From JANMQK01 sp031370485 (GTDB lineage Bacteria; Acidobacteriota; Polarisedimenticolia; Gp22-AA2), in NCBI GenBank assembly GCA_031370485.1, contig JANMQK010000291.1, positions 1 through 7,365 of the forward strand: 7,365 nt of DNA, given 5' to 3'. Below the pieces are notes generated by a model. The model saw nothing but the letters and a program-made list of their open reading frames with translations. It did not search any database and was not told the DNA's origin. A program made the position numbers and the translations under genes. Of this stretch, positions 1 to 4,695 are shown in pieces. How positions within the stretch are numbered: the stretch's first letter is position 1; each line of letters starts with the position of its first letter.

Positions 1-58
1 GGCCGGGCACGGGTCCGGGACGCTGCGCGACACCTCCCCTCGGCTTCGCTGCGCGCCG

Positions 59-86
59 CCCTCCGCGCTGAAAACCGCGCGGAGGG
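59..86. terminator. 10-bp perfect GC stem-loop, possible terminator or 3' end
   Basis: Positions 59-68 (CCCTCCGCGC) pair perfectly with 77-86 (GCGCGGAGGG) around the 8-nt loop TGAAAACC. The structure lies about 120 nt beyond the stop codon of the leftward murA/HIT/PH-like cluster. No T tract follows on either strand, so it is not a textbook intrinsic terminator. It may stabilise an RNA end or act with Rho. Confidence 0.3.
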
Positions 87-97
87 GCCCCGGCGCT

Positions 98-139
98 CCG
101 TCTTCAGACGGCCCGCTCACCGCAGGGCGCGGCGCCTGC
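98..139. repeat. Two further short hairpins
   Basis: At 98-111, CCGTC and GACGG pair around the loop TTCA. At 122-139, GCAGG-(G)-CG pairs with CG-CCTGC, giving 7 bp with one bulged G and a 3-nt loop. With the hairpin at 59-86 they form a cluster of three in about 80 nt. Random pairing is easy at this GC content, so the two short ones are weak individually. Confidence 0.3.
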
Positions 140-206
140 TGGGCAGGGTTGTTGTTCCCTTCGACGCGGAGGGGGGCGAGTGGGTGACGCCAGGTCTTGC
201 GGCGCC

Positions 207-695
207 TCAGCGCTCCGCGTCGACGTGCTGCATCACGGTGCGCAGGACCTCGTCGTGGCGCTCGAGGGAGTCGAGGACGATCCGACGGCCGCTGCGCGGG
301 ATGAGGAAGAGGGCCCTGGACGAGGTGGCGGGCGGCGGCGAGGCGCTGCCGGGGACGGGGCGGTGCAAGCCGCGCACGCCCACGATGTCGCTCCAGGCCA
401 CGCGGCGCGGCGGGCGGCCCAGGCGCTCCAGGAGGAGGTTCCTGTACTCGAGCCCCTCCTCGCCCAGCGTGAAGCGATCGGCCCAGGCGGTCACGAGATT
501 GGCGAGGCTGACAAGCGCGATCGAGGTGAGGACGACCGAGCCGGGAGCGAGTCCCGAGGTCGTTATTGAATAGGTCGCCGCGCCGCCGAAGAGAACCGCG
601 CAGACGACGGCCACCGCCCGCGTGCCGGCGCTGCGGCGGTAGGTGCGCGCGGCGTGGGCGGACGGGCGGGCCGGCGGGAGGTGCGGCCGGCTCAT
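207..695 (-). CDS. Small two-helix membrane protein with a PH-like C-terminal domain
   Basis: The product is 162 aa. After a basic N-terminus (about residues 1-25) come two hydrophobic stretches, at about 26-44 and 50-70, which should form a membrane hairpin. The rest looks like a bacterial PH-like domain. A beta-rich start (DRFTLGEEGLEYRNLL, 73-88) leads to VAWSDIVGVR (99-108), then a strand pair RALFLIPRSGRRIVLD (127-142), and a closing helix (about 143-158). That order is typical of small bacterial PH-like membrane proteins, whose function is generally unknown. The ATG overlaps the stop of the upstream HIT gene in an ATGA junction (692-695), which indicates translational coupling in one operon with murA and HIT. 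The frame stays open upstream across HIT and murA, but the coupled ATG and the loss of any family resemblance beyond it make 695 the likely start. The membrane topology is well supported; the PH assignment rests on pattern only. Confidence 0.8.
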   Translation of the reverse strand: MSRPHLPPARPSAHAARTYRRSAGTRAVAVVCAVLFGGAATYSITTSGLAPGSVVLTSIALVSLANLVTAWADRFTLGEEGLEYRNLLLERLGRPPRRVAWSDIVGVRGLHRPVPGSASPPPATSSRALFLIPRSGRRIVLDSLERHDEVLRTVMQHVDAER

Positions 696-1036
696 CCCGG
701 CGGCCAGGTGAACCGGCGGCCGCCCAGGACGTGCAGGTGAATGTGGAAGACCGACTGCCCGGCGCTCTCGAGGCAGTTGGCGACGAGCCGGTATCCCGAC
801 GCGTCGAGCCCCTTGTCCTTCGCGACGCGGGTCGCGACCATCATCATGTGCCCCAGGAGCGCCTCCTGGTCCGTGCCCACGTCGTTGAGCGTGGCGATAT
901 GGCTCTTCGAGATGACCAGCGTGTGGATCGGGGCCTGGGGATTGACATCCTCGAACGCGACGACCTGCCGGTCGTCGTAGACGATCTTCGACGGGATTTC
1001 CTTCCGGGCAATCTTGCAGAAGATGCAGTCGGCCAT
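692..1036 (-). CDS. hinT: HIT-family (HinT-type) purine nucleoside phosphoramidase
   Basis: This is a 114-aa HIT protein, close in length to E. coli HinT (119 aa) and similar along its whole length. Family members hydrolyse AMP bonded to an amine or a similar group in the cytoplasm. The histidine triad is HIHLH (H98, H100, H102) followed by VLGGR. The N-terminus has CIFCKI, with C4 and C7, and H46 lies in SKSH; together with the triad region these could form the zinc site seen in some HIT proteins. VNPQAPIHTLVISKSH (31-46) is the usual nucleotide-pocket segment. One oddity is NCLESAGQ (88-94), where most relatives have Gly just after the Cys. The start at 1036 is chosen over an in-frame ATG at 1060 because AGGAGG sits 9 nt upstream. 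The gene begins 30 nt after murA and overlaps the PH-like gene by 4 nt. The gene symbol is by family resemblance. Confidence 0.93.
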   Translation of the reverse strand: MADCIFCKIARKEIPSKIVYDDRQVVAFEDVNPQAPIHTLVISKSHIATLNDVGTDQEALLGHMMMVATRVAKDKGLDASGYRLVANCLESAGQSVFHIHLHVLGGRRFTWPPG

Positions 1037-1045
1037 GGTCCCTCG

Positions 1046-1051
1046 CCTCCT
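1046..1051 (-). promoter_or_regulatory. Shine-Dalgarno AGGAGG deciding the HIT start
   Basis: On the minus strand, AGGAGG lies 9 nt before the ATG at 1036. It lies downstream of the alternative ATG at 1060, so it would fall inside the coding sequence if that start were used. This settles the HIT start at 1036. It also contrasts with murA and serS, which have no such site. Confidence 0.8.
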
Positions 1052-1066
1052 CCCAGGCACTTCGCG

Positions 1067-2323
1067 CTAGGCGCGCACCCGCTCGACGCGGGCCCCGAGC
1101 GCCTGCAGCTTCGTTTCCACCCGTTCGTAGCCGCGGTCGATGTGGTACGCGCGGTCGATAATCGTCTCGCCCGTGGCCTGCAGACCCGCCACGATGAGGC
1201 AGGCTGAGGCGCGCAGGTCGCTTGCCATGACCGGGGCGCCCGACAGGGGCGCGGGCCCGGCGACGATGGCGGTCTGCCCGTCCACCACGATGCGGGCCCC
1301 CATGCGGCGCAGCTCGCCGACGTGCATGAAGCGGTTCTCGAAGATCGTCTCGGTGATGATCGAGACCCCCTCGGCGCGCGCCGCCAGGGCCATGTACTGG
1401 GCCTGCAGGTCGGTCGGGAAGGCCGGGTAGGGAAGGGTGACGACGTTCGCGGCGCGCGGCATTCCGTCCGGGCGCGTCGTGATGGTGTTGTCCGAGACCT
1501 CGATCCCGACGCCGCACTCCTTCATCTTGTCGAGGACCGCGCCGAGATGGGCCGGCGCGCATCCCTCCAGCGTGATGCCGCTGCCGGTCGCCGCCGCCGC
1601 GATCAGGAAGGTTCCGGCTTCGATCCGGTCGGGGATCACGCGGTGCTCGGCGCCCCGCAGCCGCGAGACGCCGTCGATGGTGATGGTGTCGGTGCCGGCC
1701 CCCTCCACCTTCGCGCCGCAGGCATTGAGGAACAGCGCCAGGTCGGCGATCTCGGGCTCCAGGGCGCAGTTCCCCAGGATGGTCCGCCCCTCCGCCAGGC
1801 AGGCCGCCATCATGATGTACTCCGTCCCGGTGACGGTCTTCCGGTCGAAGGCGATCTCGGCGCCGCGCAGCCTCTTGCACGAGGCGACGACATAGCCGTG
1901 CTCGATGTCTATCGCGGCGCCCATCTTGCGCAGCGCCTCGATGTGGAGATCGATCGGCCGGGCGCCGATGGCGCAGCCTCCTGGGAGCGACACGCGGGCG
2001 CGTCCCAACCGCGCGAGCAGGGGACCCAGGACCAGGATCGAGGCCCGCATCGTCTTCACCAGGGCGTAGGGGGCCTCGGGGTACCCCGGCTCGCCGCCGC
2101 CGATCCCGAGAACCCCGTCCTGAAGCACGACGTCCTTGAGCCCCAGGTGCGTGAGGACGCGCGCCATCGTGCTGACGTCCCGGACCGCCGGGACGTTGCG
2201 CAGCGTGATCGGCCCCTCGGCCATGAGGGCGGCCGCCATCTCCGGCAGGACGGCGTTCTTGGCCCCGCTGATGCGCACGCGGCCCTTCAGGCGGCAGGGA
2301 CCCAGGATGCGGATCTTGTCCAT
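1067..2323 (-). CDS. murA: UDP-N-acetylglucosamine 1-carboxyvinyltransferase (MurA)
   Basis: MurA transfers enolpyruvate from phosphoenolpyruvate to UDP-GlcNAc, the first committed step of peptidoglycan synthesis in the cytoplasm. The product is 418 aa, matching the E. coli enzyme (419 aa). Visible family residues are K22-N23 in SGAKNA, R93 in TMRAS, the catalytic loop Cys117 in GGCAIGARP (the fosfomycin target, C115 in E. coli), D305 in FPTD and R397 in DRGYE. A Cys rather than Asp in the loop predicts fosfomycin sensitivity at the enzyme level. The ATG at 2323 begins the standard MDKIRI-type N-terminus. There is no Shine-Dalgarno sequence; instead a TATAAT box ends 8 nt before the ATG, so the mRNA may be leaderless. 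The HIT gene follows after 30 nt. The divergent neighbour is an FmdB-type gene. Confidence 0.98.
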   Translation of the reverse strand: MDKIRILGPCRLKGRVRISGAKNAVLPEMAAALMAEGPITLRNVPAVRDVSTMARVLTHLGLKDVVLQDGVLGIGGGEPGYPEAPYALVKTMRASILVLGPLLARLGRARVSLPGGCAIGARPIDLHIEALRKMGAAIDIEHGYVVASCKRLRGAEIAFDRKTVTGTEYIMMAACLAEGRTILGNCALEPEIADLALFLNACGAKVEGAGTDTITIDGVSRLRGAEHRVIPDRIEAGTFLIAAAATGSGITLEGCAPAHLGAVLDKMKECGVGIEVSDNTITTRPDGMPRAANVVTLPYPAFPTDLQAQYMALAARAEGVSIITETIFENRFMHVGELRRMGARIVVDGQTAIVAGPAPLSGAPVMASDLRASACLIVAGLQATGETIIDRAYHIDRGYERVETKLQALGARVERVRA

Positions 2324-2331
2324 GGCCGGGG

Positions 2332-2337
2332 ATTATA
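2332..2337 (-). promoter_or_regulatory. -10 box TATAAT of murA, predicted leaderless start
   Basis: A perfect TATAAT on the minus strand is followed by only 8 nt (CCCCGGCC) before the murA ATG. With the usual 6-8 nt from box to transcription start, the mRNA would begin at or within a few bases of the ATG. I see no good -35 hexamer 16-18 nt upstream. The box sits in GTCTATAATCC, an 11-mer that recurs upstream of galU (5734-5744). Confidence 0.6.
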
Positions 2338-2368
2338 GACGGGATGGATCCGTTCGGGGATCGCCCCG

Positions 2369-2374
2369 TATAAT
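2369..2374 (+). promoter_or_regulatory. -10 box TATAAT of the FmdB-type gene
   Basis: A perfect plus-strand TATAAT lies 25 nt before the GTG at 2400, predicting a leader of roughly 18 nt. A G-rich run at about 2388-2393 could serve as a weak ribosome binding site. No clear -35 hexamer is visible. The box is back-to-back with the murA -10 box, and 31 nt separate the two. That gap includes CGGGG-ATCG-CCCCG (2355-2368). Confidence 0.5.
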
Positions 2375-2399
2375 GCGCAATCCAGTCGGGGGGCCGAAC

Positions 2400-2756
2400 G
2401 TGCCGCTTTACGAATACGAGTGCCAGAAATGCCATCATCGCTTCGAGGAGATCCAGGGGCTCCGGGCCCATCCCATCAAGAAGTGTCCCAAGTGCAAGAA
2501 GGGGCGTGTCAAGAAGCTCCTTTCCTCGCCCGCGGTCCACTTCAAGGGGACCGGATGGTACGTCACAGATTACGCCCGCAAGCAGCCGGCCCCGGGCGAG
2601 TCCTCGGAGAGAGAGAAGGACTCGAAAGACAAGGAGCCCGCGGGAAAGCCCCCGAAGGAAGCGAAGAAGGAATCGGCGCCGGAAGGGGGAGCCGGCAAGG
2701 ACACCGGCAAGGACGCGGGCAAGCCTTCCGGCAGGAAGGGCTCACGGAAGGACTGA
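2400..2756 (+). CDS. FmdB-type zinc-ribbon protein with a long charged tail
   Basis: The product is 118 aa. The N-terminus begins with the family signature PLYEYEC and carries a zinc ribbon with C8-x2-C11 and C29-x2-C32. A short conserved segment, VHFKGTGWYVTDYAR (46-60), follows. These features are characteristic of FmdB-type putative regulators, which were named from the formamidase/amidase locus and whose role is mostly unproven. From residue 61 to the end the protein is low complexity, rich in Lys, Asp, Glu, Gly and Pro, and probably disordered. The GTG at 2400 is chosen because family members begin exactly at (M)PLYEY. The frame is open upstream, but those codons look non-coding and cross the promoter. 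The gene diverges from murA and converges on the hemerythrin gene, with only 21 nt between their stop codons. Confidence 0.92.
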   Translation: MPLYEYECQKCHHRFEEIQGLRAHPIKKCPKCKKGRVKKLLSSPAVHFKGTGWYVTDYARKQPAPGESSEREKDSKDKEPAGKPPKEAKKESAPEGGAGKDTGKDAGKPSGRKGSRKD

Positions 2757-2777
2757 CCCCCGCCCGCGGCGCCCCGT

Positions 2778-3470
2778 TCAGGCCGTCTGCAGCCGGTCGA
2801 CGAGATCCTTGCGGGCGCTCGGAGGAAGGCTCCGGTCGGTCATCGGATAGAGAATCTGCTCCTCCTTCCCGTTGTGGTCTCCCAGGACGGCGACGAGGTC
2901 GCCACGCAGGCTCTCGAACCGCGAGGCGGTCAGACCGGACGCGACGAAGCCCTCCGACATCAAGTCGAGAATCCTCCTGATTTCCACGTGCTCCGCCCGC
3001 ATCACGGTCGTGGGCCCCGACCCGGACATGCCGGTGGCGCGCTCGAACGCGGGGAAGAGCACTTCCTCCTCCAGCCTGATGTGGCGCAACAGCCCCGTCC
3101 GGAACTCCGCGAAACGGTGCGCCGCCTCTCCCGGCGTCCCCGAGGCCAGCAGACCGCGGACCGACTCAAGAAGGCCGTCGAGACGGTCGTGGTCCCAACC
3201 GAGGAACTCCGACACGGTGCGCGCGGTCTCGGAAGCGCGGCGGCGCAGCTCGATGCGCCAGACTTCAGGCCCCTCTTCGAGAGGAGACCAGTCAAACGCG
3301 GCGGCGCGATCCCTCTGGAACTGGTGAAGGAGAGGTCGGGGATCGTGGTCGAAGATCAGGACCACGGTCTCGTTCTGCGAAAGCGCGTCAAAGGTCTTGA
3401 AGACAACTGCGTGGCGGTCCCGCGGTGGGATCGTCCTGACGTCGACTGGCTGGCGTGATGTCATCGGCAT
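2778..3470 (-). CDS. DUF2249-hemerythrin HHE fusion protein
   Basis: This is a 230-aa two-domain protein. Residues about 8-75 match the DUF2249 pattern: VDVRTIPP, then FDHDPRPLLHQF (40-51) and EEGPEVWRIEL (65-75). Residues about 88-210 form a hemerythrin-like four-helix bundle. Candidate di-iron ligands are H94 (WDHDRLD), H130 and E134 (RHIRLEEEVLFP), H161 (AEHVEIR), and H199 and E203 (DHNGKEEQILYP). This is a complete HHE ligand set. Hemerythrin-like domains bind O2 or NO or store iron, and DUF2249 proteins often occur near nitrogen-oxide metabolism genes. A cytoplasmic role in O2/NO sensing or detoxification is therefore inferred. The ATG at 3470 has AGGAGG 6 nt upstream and is preferred over a second ATG at 3464. 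The gene is monocistronic here. The upstream region holds a 14-bp palindrome. Confidence 0.92.
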   Translation of the reverse strand: MPMTSRQPVDVRTIPPRDRHAVVFKTFDALSQNETVVLIFDHDPRPLLHQFQRDRAAAFDWSPLEEGPEVWRIELRRRASETARTVSEFLGWDHDRLDGLLESVRGLLASGTPGEAAHRFAEFRTGLLRHIRLEEEVLFPAFERATGMSGSGPTTVMRAEHVEIRRILDLMSEGFVASGLTASRFESLRGDLVAVLGDHNGKEEQILYPMTDRSLPPSARKDLVDRLQTA

Positions 3471-3476
3471 CCGTCA

Positions 3477-3482
3477 CCTCCT
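3477..3482 (-). promoter_or_regulatory. Shine-Dalgarno AGGAGG of the hemerythrin gene
   Basis: AGGAGG on the minus strand lies 6 nt before the ATG at 3470. This fixes that start rather than the in-frame ATG two codons later. It implies a leadered mRNA, so the promoter should lie further upstream, in 3500-3600. Confidence 0.75.
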
Positions 3483-3539
3483 CCGCCGCCCTGGGCCGGG
3501 CGGGGGAGGCCATTCTGCGGCGCCGCGTCCTCCCGCGAT

Positions 3540-3553
3540 ATGACGGCCGTCAT
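3540..3553. promoter_or_regulatory. Perfect 14-bp palindrome, candidate operator
   Basis: ATGACGGCCGTCAT is its own reverse complement. It lies 70 nt upstream of the hemerythrin start and immediately upstream of, or at the start of, the small divergent ORF. Its position suits a dimeric regulator controlling one or both. I do not recognise it as a known consensus; it is not the FNR/CRP-type TTGAT-N4-ATCAA. A 9-mer, CATTCTGCG, also occurs on both sides of it (3511-3519 and 3575-3583). Confidence 0.4.
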
Positions 3554-3818
3554 GCCCGGCGGGCCGCCGAAAATCATTCTGCGATTCATGAGGCGGGCCG
3601 TGGCCCGGCCGGCCCAGGACCTGTCCCGCGGGGCGACCGGGACCATCGGCGCCGAGTGGGATGGCACCGGCCTTTGTCCCGAGGCCCAGGCCGACGGCGT
3701 GCCGTGCTACGAGGTGGGACGGTCCTGCGACGTCTGCGGCCGGGCGCGTTCTAGAATCTCCGGCGCGCTCCCCTGTACAGACCCTTCCAGTAAGGGTCAG
3801 CCAGCCGATCGATCCTGA
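3540..3818 (+). CDS. Unrecognised small cysteine-motif protein (candidate gene)
   Basis: I do not recognise this 92-aa ORF. In its favour, the segment from about residue 37 to 69 reads like a real protein. EWDGTGLCPEAQADGVPC leads into YEVGRSCDVCGRA, which gives C46-x9-C56-x6-C63-x2-C66, a spacing that could bind zinc or an iron-sulfur cluster. Third codon positions are mostly G or C through this part, and it fills an otherwise empty gap of about 280 nt between the hemerythrin and NlpC/P60 genes. Against it, no ribosome binding site precedes any ATG (3540, 3552 or 3588). The first ATG is part of the palindrome, so 3588 (76 aa) may be the true start. The last 68 nt overlap the 3' end of the convergent NlpC/P60 gene, and the C-terminal 20 residues look unconserved. 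It could be a shortened or decayed gene. Confidence 0.4.
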   Translation: MTAVMPGGPPKIILRFMRRAVARPAQDLSRGATGTIGAEWDGTGLCPEAQADGVPCYEVGRSCDVCGRARSRISGALPCTDPSSKGQPADRS

Positions 3819-4689
3819 CCACCGGCTGCCGGTAGGTTGTGGCGTTGATGAAGGCGTCCGGCCCGAGGGCGATCCCGACGTGGGTGATGCTCGAGGCGTC
3901 CGGGCCGAAGAAAACCAGGTCTCCGGCAACAATCTTCGAACGAGCCACGGCCACGAGCCTCTGGTCGGCGAACTGCAAGTCGGAGTCGCGGGGCAGAAGG
4001 CAGCCGTGGGCGCGGTAGACGAGCTGGGTGAACCCCGAGCAGTCGAGCCCGAAGGCCGTCGTGCCCCCCCACAGGTAGGGAACGCCCAGGAACCGCAGCG
4101 CCGTCGCCACAACCCCGGCCGGGTTGACCGGCGCGGCGGAGGCCGCGCGGGTCCCCGATCCGCGCCCGGCGCCGGATAGATCTCCCCGCTGAACCCAGCC
4201 TGCCCGTCCATCGGGAAGTCTCACCTTCACCCAGTCGGCCCCGCGCCGGGTCGCTTCCAGCCGGGAGAGGAACGGGGCCACCGAGATCGGTCCCGCGGCG
4301 GTCACGTCGGGAGAGCGGTACACGTGCGCCAGAAGGCTCGTGACAAGGACCACGCGGCGGCCCGGGACGTACCCCGGGTTCCCGCGCGCCCGCAGGGATC
4401 GCAGCGCCCGCGAGCGGACCCAGCCGCTGTAGCGATCGGGAGTCTCGACCAGCGCCCACCCGGGCCGCGACCTCGTGACCAGCAGGACGGTCCCGATGGT
4501 CGCCTGGCTCACCACCGCCGTGCGGGAGTCCGGGCCGGCGAAAAGATTCACGACGGGGGGAAGCACGACCGCCGCCACCTTCCTGGCGGTCTGTGGCGCG
4601 GCGGCCCGCCGCAGCCCGGCGCGCCGGGCGGGCGCAAGGACCCGGCGCTCCGGATGGGCCCCCAGCGTGACGGTGCGCCTCCGATCCAC
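3751..4689 (-). CDS. SH3-NlpC/P60 peptidoglycan endopeptidase
   Basis: The product is 312 aa. Two SH3-like domains (about 38-98 and 110-172, the second ending GWVQRGDL) precede an NlpC/P60 domain (about 187-312). The catalytic Cys is C217 in GLDCSGF, the His is H270 in ITHVGI, and N282 in FINAT is the likely third residue. YLWGGT (205-210), LPRDS and GDLVFFG (256-262) are further family marks. Relatives cut D-Glu/diaminopimelate-type bonds in cell-wall peptides outside the cytoplasm. Oddly, no signal peptide is visible. The first 37 residues are Arg/Ala-rich, and SH3 strands begin right after (VVNLFAGP). The GTG at 4689 is the first possible common start after the in-frame galU stop, with only a weak purine-rich stretch upstream. 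The true start may lie nearer residue 38. It is probably co-transcribed with galU. Confidence 0.88.
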   Translation of the reverse strand: MDRRRTVTLGAHPERRVLAPARRAGLRRAAAPQTARKVAAVVLPPVVNLFAGPDSRTAVVSQATIGTVLLVTRSRPGWALVETPDRYSGWVRSRALRSLRARGNPGYVPGRRVVLVTSLLAHVYRSPDVTAAGPISVAPFLSRLEATRRGADWVKVRLPDGRAGWVQRGDLSGAGRGSGTRAASAAPVNPAGVVATALRFLGVPYLWGGTTAFGLDCSGFTQLVYRAHGCLLPRDSDLQFADQRLVAVARSKIVAGDLVFFGPDASSITHVGIALGPDAFINATTYRQPVVRIDRLADPYWKGLYRGARRRF

Positions 4690-4695
4690 GATGGG

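Larger units (their letters stand above)
1..206. other. Non-coding GC-rich region with three hairpins
   Basis: No convincing gene is visible here. Short open frames in this stretch lack a start with a ribosome binding site and do not resemble any protein I know. The region lies just downstream of the leftward PH-like gene that ends at 207. It contains three successive inverted repeats (59-86, 98-111, 122-139), which suits a 3' untranslated or termination region. The gene to the left lies outside the window, so it is unknown whether this is a tandem or convergent gap. Confidence 0.6.

Noticed and set aside
1..206. tRNA or small RNA gene in the left end
   Set aside because: No acceptor-stem pairing, no GGTTCRANTCC-like T-loop and no anticodon arm could be assembled.
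692..1060. HIT start at the ATG at 1060
   Set aside because: The AGGAGG at 1046-1051 would lie inside the coding sequence, and the conserved N-terminus begins at 1036.
1322..2338. 338-residue plus-strand open frame
   Set aside because: It is antisense to murA, rich in Arg, Gly, Asp and His, with no recognisable motif.
207..2540. Single 777-residue minus-strand open frame
   Set aside because: Only its last 162 codons (207-695) form a real gene. The rest is an alternative frame through murA and HIT, kept open by high GC and full of Arg, Gly and Pro.
2757..2777. Terminator between the convergent FmdB-type and hemerythrin genes
   Set aside because: Only 21 GC-rich nt separate the stops, with no stem-loop plus T tract.
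3780..3798. Hairpin GACCCTT-CCAGT-AAGGGTC as a terminator
   Set aside because: It lies inside the last codons of the NlpC/P60 gene and no T tract follows on either strand. A role in ending the small convergent ORF cannot be excluded but is unsupported.
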